This document shows, in pieces, positions 39,164 to 52,898 of a stretch of 64,000 nt of DNA. This DNA is from Piliocolobus tephrosceles (lineage: Eukaryota; Chordata; Mammalia; Primates; Cercopithecidae). Position 1 is the first letter of the stretch; each line of letters opens with the position of its first letter. Made by a program: the position numbers and the translations under genes. Below the pieces are notes generated by a model, which was not told where the DNA came from, ran no database searches, and saw only the letters and a list, made by a program, of their open reading frames with translations. The stretch is from NCBI RefSeq assembly GCF_002776525.5, contig NC_045443.1, positions 35,279,808 through 35,343,807 on the forward strand, read 5' to 3'.

Positions 39164-41387
39164 CACACGTCAGAGAGCAATTTCTTCGAGTGCTTCTTTC
39201 TGTTTTTTATTGTACAAAATTTCACTTTTTGCCATAGTCGTCAATGTGCTCAGAATATCATTCTTTTGGTTTTACAGGAACAGTGTTCAAACTGTGCCTT
39301 ATGAGAAGAACATTACAACTCCTTAAGTGGAATGCACACATCACCAAGCAGTTTCTCAGAAAGCTTCTCTCCAGTTTTTATTTGACTGTATTTCCTATTT
39401 GAACATAGGCAAGAATGTGATCCCAAATATCCCTTCGCAGATCCATCCAGGAGGGAGTTTCCAAGGTGCGTAATATAAAGAAAGTTTCATCTCTCTCAGA
39501 TGATTAAACATAGCAAAAATCAGATACACTGAAACATTCTTTCCAGGTTTTATCAGAAGATATTTCCTTTATCACCATAGTCCAGTATGTGCACCTGAAA
39601 GTCCCTTCGTGGATCCGTCCATGAGAGTTTCCAAGCTGTGTAATGTAAAGAAAGCTTTATCTATGTGAGATGATTACACATATCACAGATTATTTTCCTA
39701 GAAAGCTTCTTTCCAGTTTTTGTCTGAGGCTATTTCCCTTTTCACCATCAGCATCAACATGCTCCCAAATATCACTTGGTATCTGTTTCTCCAAAAGCAT
39801 TTCCCCAATGCTGTACGAGAGGAGAGGTATAACACTGGGATTGGAATGCACACGTCACAAAGCAGTTCCTCGGAAAGCTTCTCTCCACTTTTGGTCTGAA
39901 CATATTTCCTTTTTCACCATTAGCCTCAAAGTGCTCCCGGATATCCCATCACACGCTAAACATACACAGGGCTAGACAACTCCTCAATGACAAGAGAGGC
40001 TTAACTGAGTGAGAGTAATTAAGACGACACAGAGCAGTTTCACAGAAAGCTTCCTTCTGGATTTTACCTGATATTTCTTTCTCCATATTCCAAGGATAGT
40101 CCCAAATGTCCTTCCTCAGATTCCACAAAAACAGTGATTTCAAGCTGCTCAATCCAAAGACTGGTTTAACTCTAGGAGACAAATACACACATTGCAAAGC
40201 AGTTGCTCAGAACGTTTCTCTGCAGGTTTCATAGGAAGGCGTTTCCTCCCTCACCACAAACCTCTAGCATCACTAAATATCCCTTCACATATTCTTCAAA
40301 GACAGAGTTTTGAAACTGGGCAACATAGATTAAGCATTAACTCTGTGAAGTGAATGCACATATCAGAGAGCAGATTCTTGGAATGCTTCTTCCTCGATTT
40401 TATTTCAGTATATTTCACTTTTCGCCATAGTCCTCCATGCGTTCAAAAATATCACTTTTTCGGTTTCACAAGAACAGTGTTCAAACACTGCCTTGTGAGA
40501 AAAGAGGTATAACACCCTGAGTGGAATGCAGACACCAAAAAGCAGTTTCTCAGAAAGCTTCTACCCGGTTTTTATCTGAAGATATGTTCTCCTGCACTGT
40601 AGGGCTAAATATCCTCCCGAAAATGCCTTCGCGGACCTGTATTGACGGAGTTTCCAAACTGCGTAATATAATTAAAGTTTTAACTATGTGAGATGAATAA
40701 ATATATCTAACACAAAGCAGTTTCACAGAAATCTTCTTTCCAGTTTTTGTTGGAGGATATTTCCTTCTTCAACATAGTCATCACTATATTGCCGAATATC
40801 TCTTGGTAGCTTTTTCTCCAAAAGGGATTCCGGAATCCTGTAGGAGAAGAAACGTATATCTCTGTGATTGGGATGCACACATCACAAAGCAGCTCCTCAG
40901 ACAGCTCCTCTCCAATTTCTATCTGAAGACATTTCCTTTCACACCATAAGTCTGAAAGCCCTCCAGAATATCCCTTCGCAGACTAAACAAAAACAGTGTT
41001 ATGATACAGCTCAATGAAAAGAGAAGCTTAACTGCATGAGTGTAATTCACATGACACAGAGCAGTTTCACAGAAAGCTTCCTTCTGGTTTCTCTCTGAGC
41101 TTATTACTTTTTCATGATATTCTAAAAAGAGTTTCCAAATGTCCTTTCTCAGATTCCACAGAAACAGTGATTTCAAACTGCTCAATACAAAGAACGATTT
41201 AACTCGATGTGATGAATACAAACATCACAAAAGAGGTGCGCAGAAAGCTTCTGTCCAATTTTCGATGGAAGACATTTCCTTGCCTCACGCAGGCCTCCGG
41301 TCACCACTTACTACCCTTTGAGAACCCTCAAAGACTGACTTTCAAATTGGGAAATGTAGAGGAAATTTTAACCCTGTGAAAAGAGTG
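39164..41387 (-). repeat. HOR unit, 2,224 bp
   Basis: Complete 13-monomer order. Parts of A to E (about 40.2-41.35 kb) share private variants with 24.8-25.95 kb, such as atcctcccga with a ttgacgg segment in A and agaaacgtatatctctg in B/C. Confidence 0.86.
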
Positions 41388-43586
41388 GACATGTCAGAGA
41401 GCAGTTTATTCTATTGCTTCTTTCTGCTTTTTATTGGACGGCATTTCACTTTTTGCCATAGTCTTCAATGGGCTCTGAATATCACTCTTTTGGTTTTACA
41501 GGAACAGTGTTCAAACTGTGCCTTATGAGAAGAAAATTATAACTCCCTGAGTGGAAAGCACACATCACTAAGCAATTTCTCAGAAAGCTTCTCTCCAGTT
41601 TTTATCTCACTATATTCCCTTTTTCACCATAGGCCCGAATGCGATCCCAAATATCCCTTCACGGATCCATCCACGAGGGAGTTTCCAAGCTGCATAATGT
41701 AAAGAAAGCTTCATCTATGTGAGATGAGAAAACATAGTAAAACACATGTTCACCGAAAGCTTCTTTCCAGTTTTGATCGAAGATATTTCCTTTTTCACCA
41801 TAGTCCAGAATGTGCTCCCGAAGGTCCTTTCATGGATCCGTCCATGACAGTTTCCAAGGTGCGTAGTGTAAATAAGACTTTATCTATGTGAGATGATTAC
41901 AAATATCACAGAGTAGTTTCCTAGAAAGCTTCTTCCAGTTTCTGTCTGAGGCTATTTCCCTTTTCACCATCGGCATCAACATGCTCCCGAATATCACTTG
42001 GTACCTGTTTTTCCAAAAGATTTTCCCTGACACTGTATGAGAAGAGAGGTATAACACTGTGAGTGGAATTCACACATGACAAGGCAGTTCCTCGGAAAAC
42101 TTCTGACTAGTTTCGTTCTGAGCATATTTCCTTTTTCACCATAAGCCTCAAAGTGCTCGCCAATATCCCATCAATGGCTAAGCACACACAGGGCTAGAAA
42201 ACTGCTCAATAAAAAGAGAGGCTTAACTGAGCATTAGGAACTACGATGACACAGAACACTTACACAGAAAGCTTCCTTCTGGATTTTAACTGAGGATATT
42301 TATTTCTCCGTATTCTTAGGGTTGTTCCCAAACGTCCTTCCTCAGATTTCAGAAAAACAGTGATTTCAAGCTGCTCAATTCAAAGAATGGTTTAACTCTA
42401 TGAGACGAATACACACATTGCAAAGCAGTGGCTCAGAATGTTTCTCTGCAGGTTTAATCAAAAGACGTTTCCTTGCTCACCACAAGCTTCTGGGCATCCC
42501 ATAGTGTACCTTCACAGATACCTCAAAGACAGAGTTTCAAAACTGGACAACATATAGGAAGCATTAACTCTGTGAAGTGAATGGACATATCAGAGAACAG
42601 ATTCTTGGAACATTCCTTGCTCGATTTTATTTCAGTATATTTCACTATTCGCCATAGTCCTCAATGCACTCTGAAATATCACATTTTCCGTTTCACAGAA
42701 ACAGTGTTGAAACACTGCCTTGTGAGAAAAGAGGCATAACTCCCTGAGTGGAATGCATACATCACAAAATAGTTTCTCAGAAAGCTTCTATGCAGTTTTT
42801 ATCTGAAGATACCTCCTCTGTCACTGTAGGCCTGAATGTGCTCCTGAATGTCCCTTCATGTGTAATATGAGAAAAGTTTAACTATGCGAGATGAATCAAT
42901 ATATCTAACACAAAGGAGATTCACAGAAATCTTCTTTCCAGTTTTTGTCTGAGGATACTTCCTTTTTCACCATAGCCATCCCTATAGTCCTGAATGTCTC
43001 TTGGTAGCTTTGTCTTCAGAAGGGATTCCGGAATCCTCTATGAGGACAAAGGTATATTTCTGTGAGTGGAATGCACACATCACAAAGCAGCTCCTCAGAA
43101 AGCTTCTCTGCAGTTTCTATCTGAAGACGTTTCCTTTCTTACAGTAGCCTCAAAATGCGCCTGAATATCCCTTCACAGACTAAACAAAAACAGTGTTATG
43201 ATACTGCTGAATGAAACAAGAAGCTTAGCTGTGTGAGCAGAATTCACGTGACACAGAGCAGGTTCACAGAAAGCTTCCGTCTGGTTTCTCTCTGAGGTTA
43301 TTTCTTTCTCAGGATATTCTAAAGAGCGTTTCCAAATGTCCTTTCTCAGATTCCATAGAAAGAGTGATTTGAAACTGCTCAATCCAAAGAATGACTTAAC
43401 TCCATGAGATGAATACCAACATCACAAAAGTGTTCCGCAGAAAACTTCTCTCCAATTTTTGATGGAAGATATTTCCATGCTCAACACAGGCCTCCAGTTG
43501 CCAATTACTATCCCTTCGCGGAACCCCCAAAGACCGACTTTCAAACTGGGAAATGTAGAATAAGCTTTAACCCTGTGAAAAGAATG
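41388..43586 (-). repeat. HOR unit, 2,199 bp, deletion at A/B
   Basis: Complete order of types, but near 42858-42862 cccttcatg is joined directly to tgtaatatgag. About 30 bp of the A monomer (the gatctgtgcatgacgg segment) is missing. Confidence 0.85.
41787..41803. promoter_or_regulatory. pJalpha-type box (one exact example of many)
   Basis: TTCCTTTTTCACCATAG fits the A-box consensus TTCCTTTTYCACCRTAG, known as the binding site of protein pJalpha in alpha satellite. Exact copies also lie at 46213-46229 and 49465-49481. Close variants occur at the same place in A, B, C, G, H, I and J monomers; D, E, F, K and M have strongly changed versions. No monomer I read carries the alternative CENP-B box at this position. 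Confidence 0.8.
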
Positions 43587-45814
43587 AACATGTCAGAGAG
43601 CAGTTTCTTCGAGGGCTTCTTTCTGTTTTTTATTGGACGACATTTCACTTTTTGCCATAATCTTCAATGTGCTCCGAATATCACTCTCTTGGATTTACAG
43701 GAACAGTGTTCAAACTGTGCCTTATGAGAAGAAAGTGATAACTCCCTGAGTGGAATGCACACATAACCAAGCAGTTTCTCAAGAAGCTTCTCTCCAGTTT
43801 TTATCTGACTATACTTCCTATTTCATCATAGGCCCAAATGTGATCCCAAACATTCATTCGATGATCCATCCACGAGGGAGTTTCCAATCTGTGTAATGTA
43901 AAGAAAGCTTCATCTATGTGAGATGAGTAAGCACAGCAAAGCAGATTCACAGAAAGCTTCTTTCCAGTTTTTATCTGAAGATATTTCCTTTTTCACCATA
44001 GTCCTGAATGTGTTCAAGAAGGTCCCTTCGTGGATACGTCCATGACAGTTTCCAAGCTGCGTTATGTAAAGAAAGCTTTGTCTATGTGAGATGATTACAC
44101 ATATCACAGAGTAGTTTCCTAGAAAGCTTCTTTCCAGTTTTTGTCTGAGACTATTTCCCTTTTTAACACCAGCATCAACATGCTCCCGAATATCCCATGG
44201 TACCTGTTTCTCCAAAAGGAGTTCCCTAATGCTGTATGAGAAGAGAAGTATAACACTGTGACTGGAATGCACACGTCACAAAGCAGTTCCTTGGAAAGCT
44301 TCTCTCCATTTTCGGTCTGAAGATATTTCCTTTTTCACCGTAAGAGTCAAAGTGCTCCCGAATATCCCATCTCACGCTAAACATACACAGGGTTAGGAAT
44401 CTGCTCAATGAAAACAGAGGCTTAACTGAGCGATAGCAATTAAAACCACACAAAGCAGTTTCACAGAAAGCTTCCTTCTGCATTATTCCTGAGATTATTT
44501 CTTTCTGCATATTCTAAGGATTGTTCCCAAATGTCCTTCCTCAGATTCCACAAAAACAGTGATTACAAACTGCACGATCGAAAGTATACTTTAACTCTAT
44601 GAGACGAATCCACACATCACAAAGCAGTTGCTCAGAAAGATTCTCTGCAATTTTCACCGGAGGACATTTCCTTGCTCATCACAAGCCTCCAGCCGTCCCT
44701 AAATATCCCTTCACAGATTCTTTAAAGACAGAGTTTCGAAAATGGGCAACATAGAGTAAGCATTAACTCTGTGACATTAATGCACATATCAGAGAGCAGA
44801 TTCTTGGAATGCTTCTTCCTAGATTTTATTTCCGTATATTTCACTATTCACCATAGTCCTCAATGAGCTCCGAAATATCACTTTTTCGGGTTCACAGGAA
44901 CAGTGTTCAAACAATGCTTTGTGAGCAAAGAGATATAACTACCTGGGTGGAATGCATGCATCACAAAGTAGTTTCTCAGAAAGCTGGTATCCAGTTTATG
45001 TCTGAAGATATCTCGTCTTTCACCATAGGCCTGAATGTGCACTCAAATGTCCCTTCGCAGAACCGTGCATGACGGAGTTTCCAAACTGTGTAACATAAAA
45101 AAATTTTAACTATGCGAGATGAATCAATATGTCTAACACAAAGCAGTTTCACATAAATCTTCTTTCCACTTTTGCCTGAGGATATTTCCTTTTTCACCAG
45201 AGCCATCCCTATACTCCAGAATGTCTCTTGCAAGCTTTTTCTCCAAAAGGGATTCTGGAATACTCTTTGAGAAAAACGGTATATTTCTGTGAGTGGAATG
45301 CACACGTCAGAAAGCAGCTCCTCAGAAAGCTTCTCTCCAGTTTCTATCTGAAGAGGTTTCCTTTCTCACCGTGAGCCTCAAAGCACTCCTGAATATCCAT
45401 TCTCAAAATATACAATAACAGTGTTGTGTTACTGCTCAATGAACAGAGAAGCTTAACTGCATGAGCAGAATTCACATGATATAGAGCAGTTTCACAGACA
45501 GGTTCCCTCTGGTTTCTCTCTGAGGTTATCTCTTTTTCAGAATATTCTAAACAGCATTTCCAAATGTCCTTTCTCTGATTCCACAGAAACAGTGATTTCA
45601 AACTGCTCAATCCAAAGAATGATTTTACTCTCTGAGATGAAGACAAACATCACAAGAGAGTTGCGCAGAAAGCTTCTGTCCAATTTTCGATGGAAGACAT
45701 TTCATTGCGTGACACAGGCCTCTGGTTGCCACTTACTATCCCTTTGCAGAACCCTCAAAGACTGACGTGGAAACTGGGAAATGTAGAGTAAGCTTTAACC
45801 CTGTGAAAAGAATG
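43587..45814 (-). repeat. HOR unit, 2,228 bp
   Basis: Complete 13-monomer order without large rearrangement. Confidence 0.87.
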
Positions 45815-47014
45815 GACATGTCAGAGAGCAGTTTCTTCAACTGCTTCCTTCTGTTTTTTATTGGACAACATTTCACTTTTTGCCATATTCTTCAATGTGC
45901 TCTGAATATCACTCTTTCGGATTTACAGGAACAGTGTTCAAACTGTACCTTATGAGAAGAAAGTTACAACTCCCTGAGTGGAATGCTCACATCAAAGCAG
46001 TTTCTCAGAAAGCTTCTCTCCATTTTTTATCTGACTACATTTCCTTTTTCACCATAGGCCTGAATGTGATCCCAAATATCCATTCTAGGATCCATCCAAA
46101 AGAGAGTTTCCAAGCTGTGTAATGTAAAGAAAGCTTCATCTTCGTGAGATGAATAAACATAGCAAATAGCAGATTAACAGAAAGCTTCTTTCCAGTTACT
46201 ATCTGAAGATATTTCCTTTTTCACCATAGTCCTGAATGTGCTCCCGAAGGTCCCTTCGTGAATCTGTGCATGACAGTTTCCAAGCAGTGTAATGTAAAGA
46301 AAGATTTATCTATGTGAGATGATTACCCATATCACAGAGTAGTTTCCTAGAAAGCTTGTATCCAGTTTTTATCTGAGGCTATTACCCTTTTCACCATCGG
46401 CAACAACATGCTCCCAAATATCACTTGGTACCTGTTTCTCGAAAAGGATTTCCCCGACGCTGTATGAGAAAGCAGGTATAACACTGTGAGTGGAATGCAC
46501 ACGTCACAAAGCAGTTCCTTGGAAAGCTTCTCCTCAGTTTCGGTCTGAACATATTTCCTTTTTCACCGTTAGCCTCAGCAGGTTCCTGAATATCCCATCA
46601 CACGCTAAATATACACAGGGTTAGAAAACTGATCAATGAAAAGAGAGGCTTAACAGAATGATAGGAATTAAGACGACACAGAGTAGTTTCACAGAAAGCT
46701 TACTTCTGGATTTTACTCTCTGAGGTTATTTCTTTTTCAGGATATTCCAAAGAGCATTTCCAAATGTCCTTTCTCACATTCCACAGAAACAGTGATTTCA
46801 AACTGCTCAATCCAAAGAATGATTTAACTTTATGAGATGAATACAAACATCACAAAATAACTGCTCAGAGAGCTTCTCTTCAATTTTCGATGGAAGACAT
46901 TTCCTTGCTTGACACAGGCCTCCGGTTGCCACTTACTATCCCTTCACAGAACCTTCAATGACCGACTTTCAAACTGGGAAATGTAGAGAAAGCTTTAACC
47001 CTGTGAAAAGAATG
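45815..47014 (-). repeat. Shortened HOR, 1,200 bp (7 monomers), K/D hybrid
   Basis: The order F to K is followed by E. K sequence up to ctggattttac switches at about 46716 to D sequence tctctgaggttatttc. K and D are matching monomers, so this is a register-preserving loss of six monomers. Confidence 0.88.
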
Positions 47015-49064
47015 GACATGTCAGAGAGCAGTTTCTTCGAGTGCTTTTTCTGTTTTTTATTGGATGACAGTTCACTTTTTGCTAGTCTTCAATGTGCTCC
47101 CAATTTCACTCTTTTGGTTTTACAGGAAATGTTCAAACTGTGCCTTTGAGAAGAAAGTTATAACTGGCTGAGTGGAATGCTCACATCACCAAGCAATTTC
47201 TCAGACAGCTTCTCTCCAGTTTTTATCTGACTATATATCCTATTTCACCATAGGCCCAAAAGTGATCCCAAATATCCATTCACGGATCCATGCATAAGGG
47301 AGTTTTTAAGCTGCATAATGTAAAGGAAGCTTCGTCTATGTGAGATGAATAAACATAGCAAGAAGCAGACTCACAGAAAGCTTCATTCCAATTTCTGTCT
47401 GAGGTTCTTTTCCTTTTCACCATAGGCATCAACATGCTCCCAAATATCATTTGGTACCTGTTTCCCCAAAAATGTTTCCCCAACACTGTATGAGAAGAGA
47501 AGTATAACACTGTGAATGGAATGCACACGTCAAAAAGCAGTTCCTCGGAAAGCTTCTCTCCGATTTCAGTCTGAACGTATTTTCTTTTTCACTGTAAGCC
47601 TCAAAGTGCTCCCGAATATCCCATCACTCGCTAAACATACACAGGGTTAGAAAATTGCTCAAAGAAAAGAGGTTAACTGAGTGAGAGGACTTAAGACGAC
47701 ACAGAACAGTTCCACAGAAAGCTTCCTTCTGGATTTTACCTGAGGATGTTTCCTTCTCCATATTCTTAGGATCGTTACCAAATGTCCTTCCTCAAATTTC
47801 ACAAAAAGAGTGATTTCAAGCTGCTCAAACAAAGAATGGTTTAACTCTATGATGCGAATACACACATCACAAAGCTGTTGCTGAGAAAGTTTCTCTACAG
47901 GTTTCATCATAAGACGTTTCCTTGCTCACCACAAGCCTCCTAGCCCCACTAAATATCCCTTCACAGATTCTTCAAAGACAGACTTTCGAAACTGGGCAAC
48001 ATAGAGTAAGCATTACCTCTGTGAAGTGAATGCATATATAAGAGAGCAGATTCTTCAAATGATTCTTTCTCGATTTTATTTTGGTATATTTCACTCTTCG
48101 CCCTAGTTCTGAATGCGCTCTGAAATATCACCTTTTCAGTGTCACAGGAACAGTGTTAAAACACTGCCTTGTCAGAAAAAAAGTTAAACTCTGTGAGTGG
48201 AATGCATACATCACAAAACTGTTTCTCAGAAAGCTTCTATCCAATTTTTATCTGAAGATATCTCTTCTTTCACCGTAGGCCTGCATGTGCTCCCGAATGT
48301 CCCTATGCAGATCCATGCATGACAGAGTTTCCAAACTGCATAATATAAAAAAAGTTTTAACTATGCAAGATGAATCAATATATCTAACACAAAGCAGTTT
48401 CACAGAAATCTTCTTCCGAGTTTTTGTCTGAGAAAATTTCCTTTTTCACCAAAGCCATCCGTATACTTCCGAATGTCTCTAGGTAGCTTTTCCTCCAAAA
48501 GGGATTCCGAAATACTCTAGGAGAAGAAAGGTATAATTCTGTGAGTGGAATGCACATGTAACAAAGCAGCTCCTCAGAAACTTCTCTCCAGTTTCTGTCT
48601 GAAGACGTTTCCTTTCTCACCATAAGCCTTAAACTGCTCCTGAATATCCCTTCGCAGACTAAACAAAAACAGTGCTAAGATACCACTCTATGAAAAAAGA
48701 AGCTTAACTGTGTGAGCGGAATTCATGTAAGGCAGAGCAGTTTCACAGAAACCTTCTTCTGATTTCTCTCTGAGGTTATTTCTTTTTCAGCATATTCTAA
48801 AGTGTGTTTCCAAATATCCCTTCTCAGATTCCACAGAAACAGTGATTTCAAATTGCTCAACCCAAAGAATGATTTAACACTATGAGATGAATAGAAACAT
48901 CACAAAAGAGTTGCGCAGACAGCTTCTCTCCAATTTTCAATGGAAGACATTTCCTTGCTCGACACTGGCCTCCGGTTGCCACTTATCACCCCTTCACAGA
49001 ACCCTCAAAGACCAACGTTGAAACTGGGAAATGTAGAGTAAGCTTTAACCCTGTGAAAAGAATG
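47015..49064 (-). repeat. HOR, 2,050 bp (12 monomers), H/I fusion
   Basis: H begins with the aaacatagcaagaagcag tag, but from about 47390 the body is I sequence (tgtctgaggttc then caacatgctccc). One monomer is lost by fusion of neighbours. Confidence 0.85.
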
Positions 49065-50260
49065 GACATGTCAGAGAGCAGTTTCTTTGAGTGCTTCTTT
49101 CTGTTTTTTATTGGATGACATTTCACTTTTTGACATAATCTTAAACGTGCTCGGAATATCAGTCTTTTGGTTTTACAGGAACAGTGTTCAAACTGTGACG
49201 TATCAGAGGAAAGTTACAACTCCCTGAGTTGAATGCTCACATCACCATAGAGTTTCTCAGAAAGCTTCTCTCCAGTTTTCATCTGACTATATTTCCTGTT
49301 TTACCATAGGTCCGAATGTGATCCCAAATATCCCTTTGCGGATCCATCCACGAGGGAGTTTCCAAGCTGCATAATGTTAAGGAAGCTTCATCTATCTGGA
49401 GTAAATAAACACAGCAAAAAGCAGATTCACAGAAAGCTTCTTTCCAGTTTTTATCTGAAGATATTTCCTTTTTCACCATAGTCCTGAATGTGTTCCTGAA
49501 AATCCCTTCGTGGATCTGTCCATGACAGATTGCAAGCTGCGTAATGTAACAAAAGCTTTATCTAAGTGAGATGATTACTCATATAACTGAGTAGTTTCCT
49601 AGAAAGTTTCTTTCCAGTTTTTATCTGAGGCTGTTTCCCTTTTCGCCATCGGCATCAATATGCTCCCAAATATCACTTGATACCTGTTTCTCCAAAAGGG
49701 ATTCCCTGACGCAGTATGAGAAGAGAGGTATAACACTGTAGGTGGAATGCAAACGTCGTGAAGCAGTTCCTCAGAAAGGTTCTCTCCAGTTTCAGTCTGA
49801 AGTTATTTCCTTTTTCACCATGAGGCTCAACATGCTCCCAAATATCCCATCACATGATAAACATACACAGGGTTAGAAAACTGCTTAATGAAAAAAGAGG
49901 CTTAAGTGAGCAAGAAGAATTAAGTAGACACAGAGCAGTTTCCCTGAAGTCTTCCTTCTGGATTTTACCTGACGATATTTCTTTCTCCATCTTCTAAGGA
50001 TCATTCACGAATCTCCTTCTTCAGATGCCACAAAACAGTGATTTCAAGCTGCTCAATCCAAAGAATGATTTAACGTTATGAGATGAAAACAAACATCACA
50101 AAAGAGTTATGCAGAAATCTTCCCTTCGATTTTGAATGGAAGACATTTCCTTGCCTCAAACATGCCTCTGGGCTCCACTTACTATCCCTTTGCAGAACCC
50201 TCAAAGAGTGACTTTCAAAGTGGGAAAGGTAGAGTAAGCTTTCACCCTGTGAAAAGAATG
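49065..50260 (-). repeat. Shortened HOR, 1,196 bp (7 monomers), L/E hybrid
   Basis: The order F to K enters L (gatttcaagctgctcaatcc), then passes into E (aagaatgatttaacgttatg, aacatcacaaaagagtt) between about 50047 and 50066. L and E are matching monomers, so six monomers are lost without change of register. Confidence 0.87.
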
Positions 50261-52366
50261 GACATGTCAGAGTGCAGTTTCTTTGAGTGCTTCTTTCTGT
50301 TTTTTATTAGATGACATTTCACTTTTTGCCATAGTCTTCAATGTGCTCTTAGTATCACTCTTTTGATTTTACAGGAACAGTGTTCAAACTGTGCCTTATG
50401 AGAAGAAAGTTACAACTCCTTAAGTGGAATGCACAGATCACCAAGCAGTTTCTCAGAAAGTTTCTCTCCAGTTTTTATCTGACTATATTTCCTCTTTCAC
50501 CATAGACCCGAATGTGACCCCAAACATCCTTTCGCTGATCCATCCACGAGGGAGTTTCCAAGCTGTGTAATGTAAAGAAAGCTTCATCTATGTGAGATGA
50601 ATAAACATGGCAAAAAGCAGATTCACAGAAAGCTTCTTTCCAGTTTTTATCTGAAGATATCTCCCTTTTCACCATTGTCATGAATATGCTCCTGAAGGTC
50701 CCTTCATGGATCTGTCCATGACAGTTTCCAAGCTGTGTAATGTAAAGAAAGATTTATCTATGTGAGATGATTACACATATCACAGAGTGGTTTCCTAGAA
50801 AGCATCCTTCCGGTTTTTGTCTGAGGCTATTTCCCTTTTCACCATTAGCGTCAACATGCTCCCGATTATCACTTGGTACCTGTTTCTCCTAAACGGTTTC
50901 CCTGACGCTGTATGAGAAGAGAGGTATACCACTGGGATGGGAATGCACACGTCACAAAGCAGTTCCTCCGAAAGCTTCTCTCCAGTTTCAGTCTGAACAT
51001 ATTTCCTTTTTCACCATAAGCCTCAAAGTGCTCCCCAATGTCCCATCACATGCTAAACATACACAGGGTTAGAAAACTGCTCAATGTAAAGAGAGGCTTA
51101 ACTGAGCGATAGGAATTAGGACGACGCAGAGCAGTTTCACAGAAAGCTTCCTACTGGATGCTTCCTGAGGATATTTCTTTCTCCATAATCTAAGGATCGT
51201 TCCCAAATGTCCTTCCTCAGATTCCACAAAAAGAGTGATTTCAAGCTGCTCCATCAAAAGAATGGTTTAACTCTATGAGACGAATACACACATCACAAAG
51301 AAGTGGATCAGAAAGTTTCTCTGCAGGATTCATCGGAAGAAGTTTCCTTGCTCACCAGAAGCCTCCAGGCGTCACTAAAAGTCCCTTCACAGATTCGACA
51401 AAGACAGATTCGAAACTGGACAACATTAATTCTGTGAAATGAATGCACATATCAGAGAGTAGATTCTTGGAACGCTTCTTCCTCGATTTGATTTCAGTTT
51501 ATTTCACTATTCACCATAGTACTCAATGCACTCTGAAATATCACCTTTTTGGTTTCACAGGAACAGTGTTCAATCCCTGCCTTGTGAAAAAAAAAGAGGT
51601 ATAAATCCGTGAGTGGAATGCGTATATCACAAAGTAATTTCTCAGAAAACTTCTATCCAGTTTTATCTGAATATATCTTCTCTTTCACCGTAGGCCTGAA
51701 TGTTCTCCTGAATATCGCTTCACGGAACTGTGCATGATGGAGTTTCCAAAGTGCGTAATAAAAAAGAAGATTTAACTATGCGAGATTAATAAATATTTCT
51801 AACACAAAGGTGTTTCAAAGAAATCTTCTTTCCAGCTTTTGTGTGAGGATATTTCCTTTTTCACCATAGCCCTCCCTATAGTTTCAAATGTCTCTTGGTA
51901 GCTCTTTCTCCAAAAGGGATTCTGGAATCCTCTAGGAGAAGAAAGGTATATTTCTGTGAGTGGAATGCACACGTCACAAAGCAGCTACTCAGAAAGCTTC
52001 TCTCCAGTTTCAATCTGAAGAAGTTTCCTTTCTCATGTAAGTCTCAAAGCACTCCTGTGTGGGGAAAAGAAAGAGATCAGCCTGTTACTGTGTCTATATA
52101 GAAGGAAGTAGACAGAAGAGACTCCATTTAGTTCTGTATTTGAGATGCTGTTAATCTGTGACCCTACCCCCAACCTTGTCCTTGCAAGAGACATGTTCGA
52201 AGGTGATTTAAGGTTAAAAGGATATTGGGCTGTGCAGGATGTGTCTTTGTTAAACAAGTACCTGAAAGAAGCTTGATGGTTAAAAATCCTGCCCCTCCCT
52301 GGGATTGGAACATCTCCAGGTAATACCCATTGTGTGTCTTGTTTACTGAGTAAGGAGAAAACGCCT

Positions 52367-52424
52367 TTAGGAATAAGGTGGGACTTGCTGGAGCATTAGG
52401 AATAAGGTGGGACTTGCTGAAGCA
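52367..52424. repeat. 29-bp tandem duplication in the LTR
   Basis: Two adjacent copies (52367-52395 and 52396-52424) of a unit starting ttaggaataaggtggg and ending ctggagca or ctgaagca, with a single mismatch. It lies close upstream of the likely R region. Confidence 0.93.
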
Positions 52425-52598
52425 ATACTGCTAAAAGGTTTATGGAGATGTCGCATATACATCTCAAGGCACAACATTTTCCTTTAAACTTATTCATGTT
52501 ACAAGGATTTTTTCATATGTCTTACTGCCGATTTCCTCCCTACAATAATCCTATTGTCCAGCCACTCCCTTATCTTTTTAATGGTAAAGATAATTCTC

Positions 52599-52604
52599 AA
52601 TAAA
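52599..52604 (+). terminator. LTR polyadenylation signal AATAAA
   Basis: AATAAA within caataaatactaagggaac, the conserved position of the HERV-K poly(A) signal in R. In a 5' LTR this site is normally bypassed. Confidence 0.8.
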
Positions 52605-52785
52605 TACTAAGGGAACTCAGAGGCTGGTGCCAGTGTGGGTCCTCTGAAAACACAGCACTGGTCCCCTGGGTCCCGCTTTTCTTTCTCTATACTTCGTCTC
52701 TGTGTATTATTTCCTTTTCTCAAGTCTCTCGTCCCACCTAACGAGAAGCACCCACAGGTGTGGAGGGGCAGGCCACCCCTTCATC

Positions 52786-52803
52786 TGGCGTCCAACGTGG
52801 AAG
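52786..52803 (+). other. Primer-binding site, tRNA-Lys type
   Basis: TGGCGTCCAACGTGGAAG starts two bases after the LTR end. It matches the 3' end complement of tRNA-Lys, the priming tRNA that gives HERV-K its name, with a few mismatches. Confidence 0.88.
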
Positions 52804-52892
52804 CTTTTCTCTGAGGTGAAGGTACGCTGGAGCGTGGTCATTGAGGACAAGTTGACGAGAGACTCCCGAGTACGTCTACAGACAGCCTTGCG

Positions 52893-52898
52893 GTAAGC
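52893..52898 (+). promoter_or_regulatory. Candidate major 5' splice donor
   Basis: The sequence cg/gtaagctt lies 35 bp upstream of the gag ATG. The context and distance agree with the known HML-2 leader donor used for subgenomic RNA. With env and the 3' half absent, its usual acceptors are gone. Confidence 0.65.

Larger units (their letters stand above)
52058..52783 (+). repeat. 5' LTR of the HERV-K element (LTR5-like)
   Basis: It starts with TGTGGGG, ends with TTCA, and is followed directly by the primer-binding site. The R/U5 part is well preserved: AATAAATACTAAGGG, a tctctatacttcgtctctg segment, and the acgagaagcacccacaggtg end. At 726 bp it is about 240 bp shorter than the usual LTR5 length of about 970 bp. 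Sequence upstream of the transcript start seems deleted, and I see no convincing TATA box. It could be a divergent monkey LTR subfamily and not a deletion product. Confidence 0.9.

Noticed and set aside
1..52057. Regularly spaced repeats resembling a CRISPR array
   Set aside because: The repeats are contiguous related 171-bp monomers with no unique spacers, typical of alpha satellite.
52702..52896. Open frame across the LTR end and leader
   Set aside because: It spans U5, the primer-binding site and the leader, which are non-coding in this retrovirus group.
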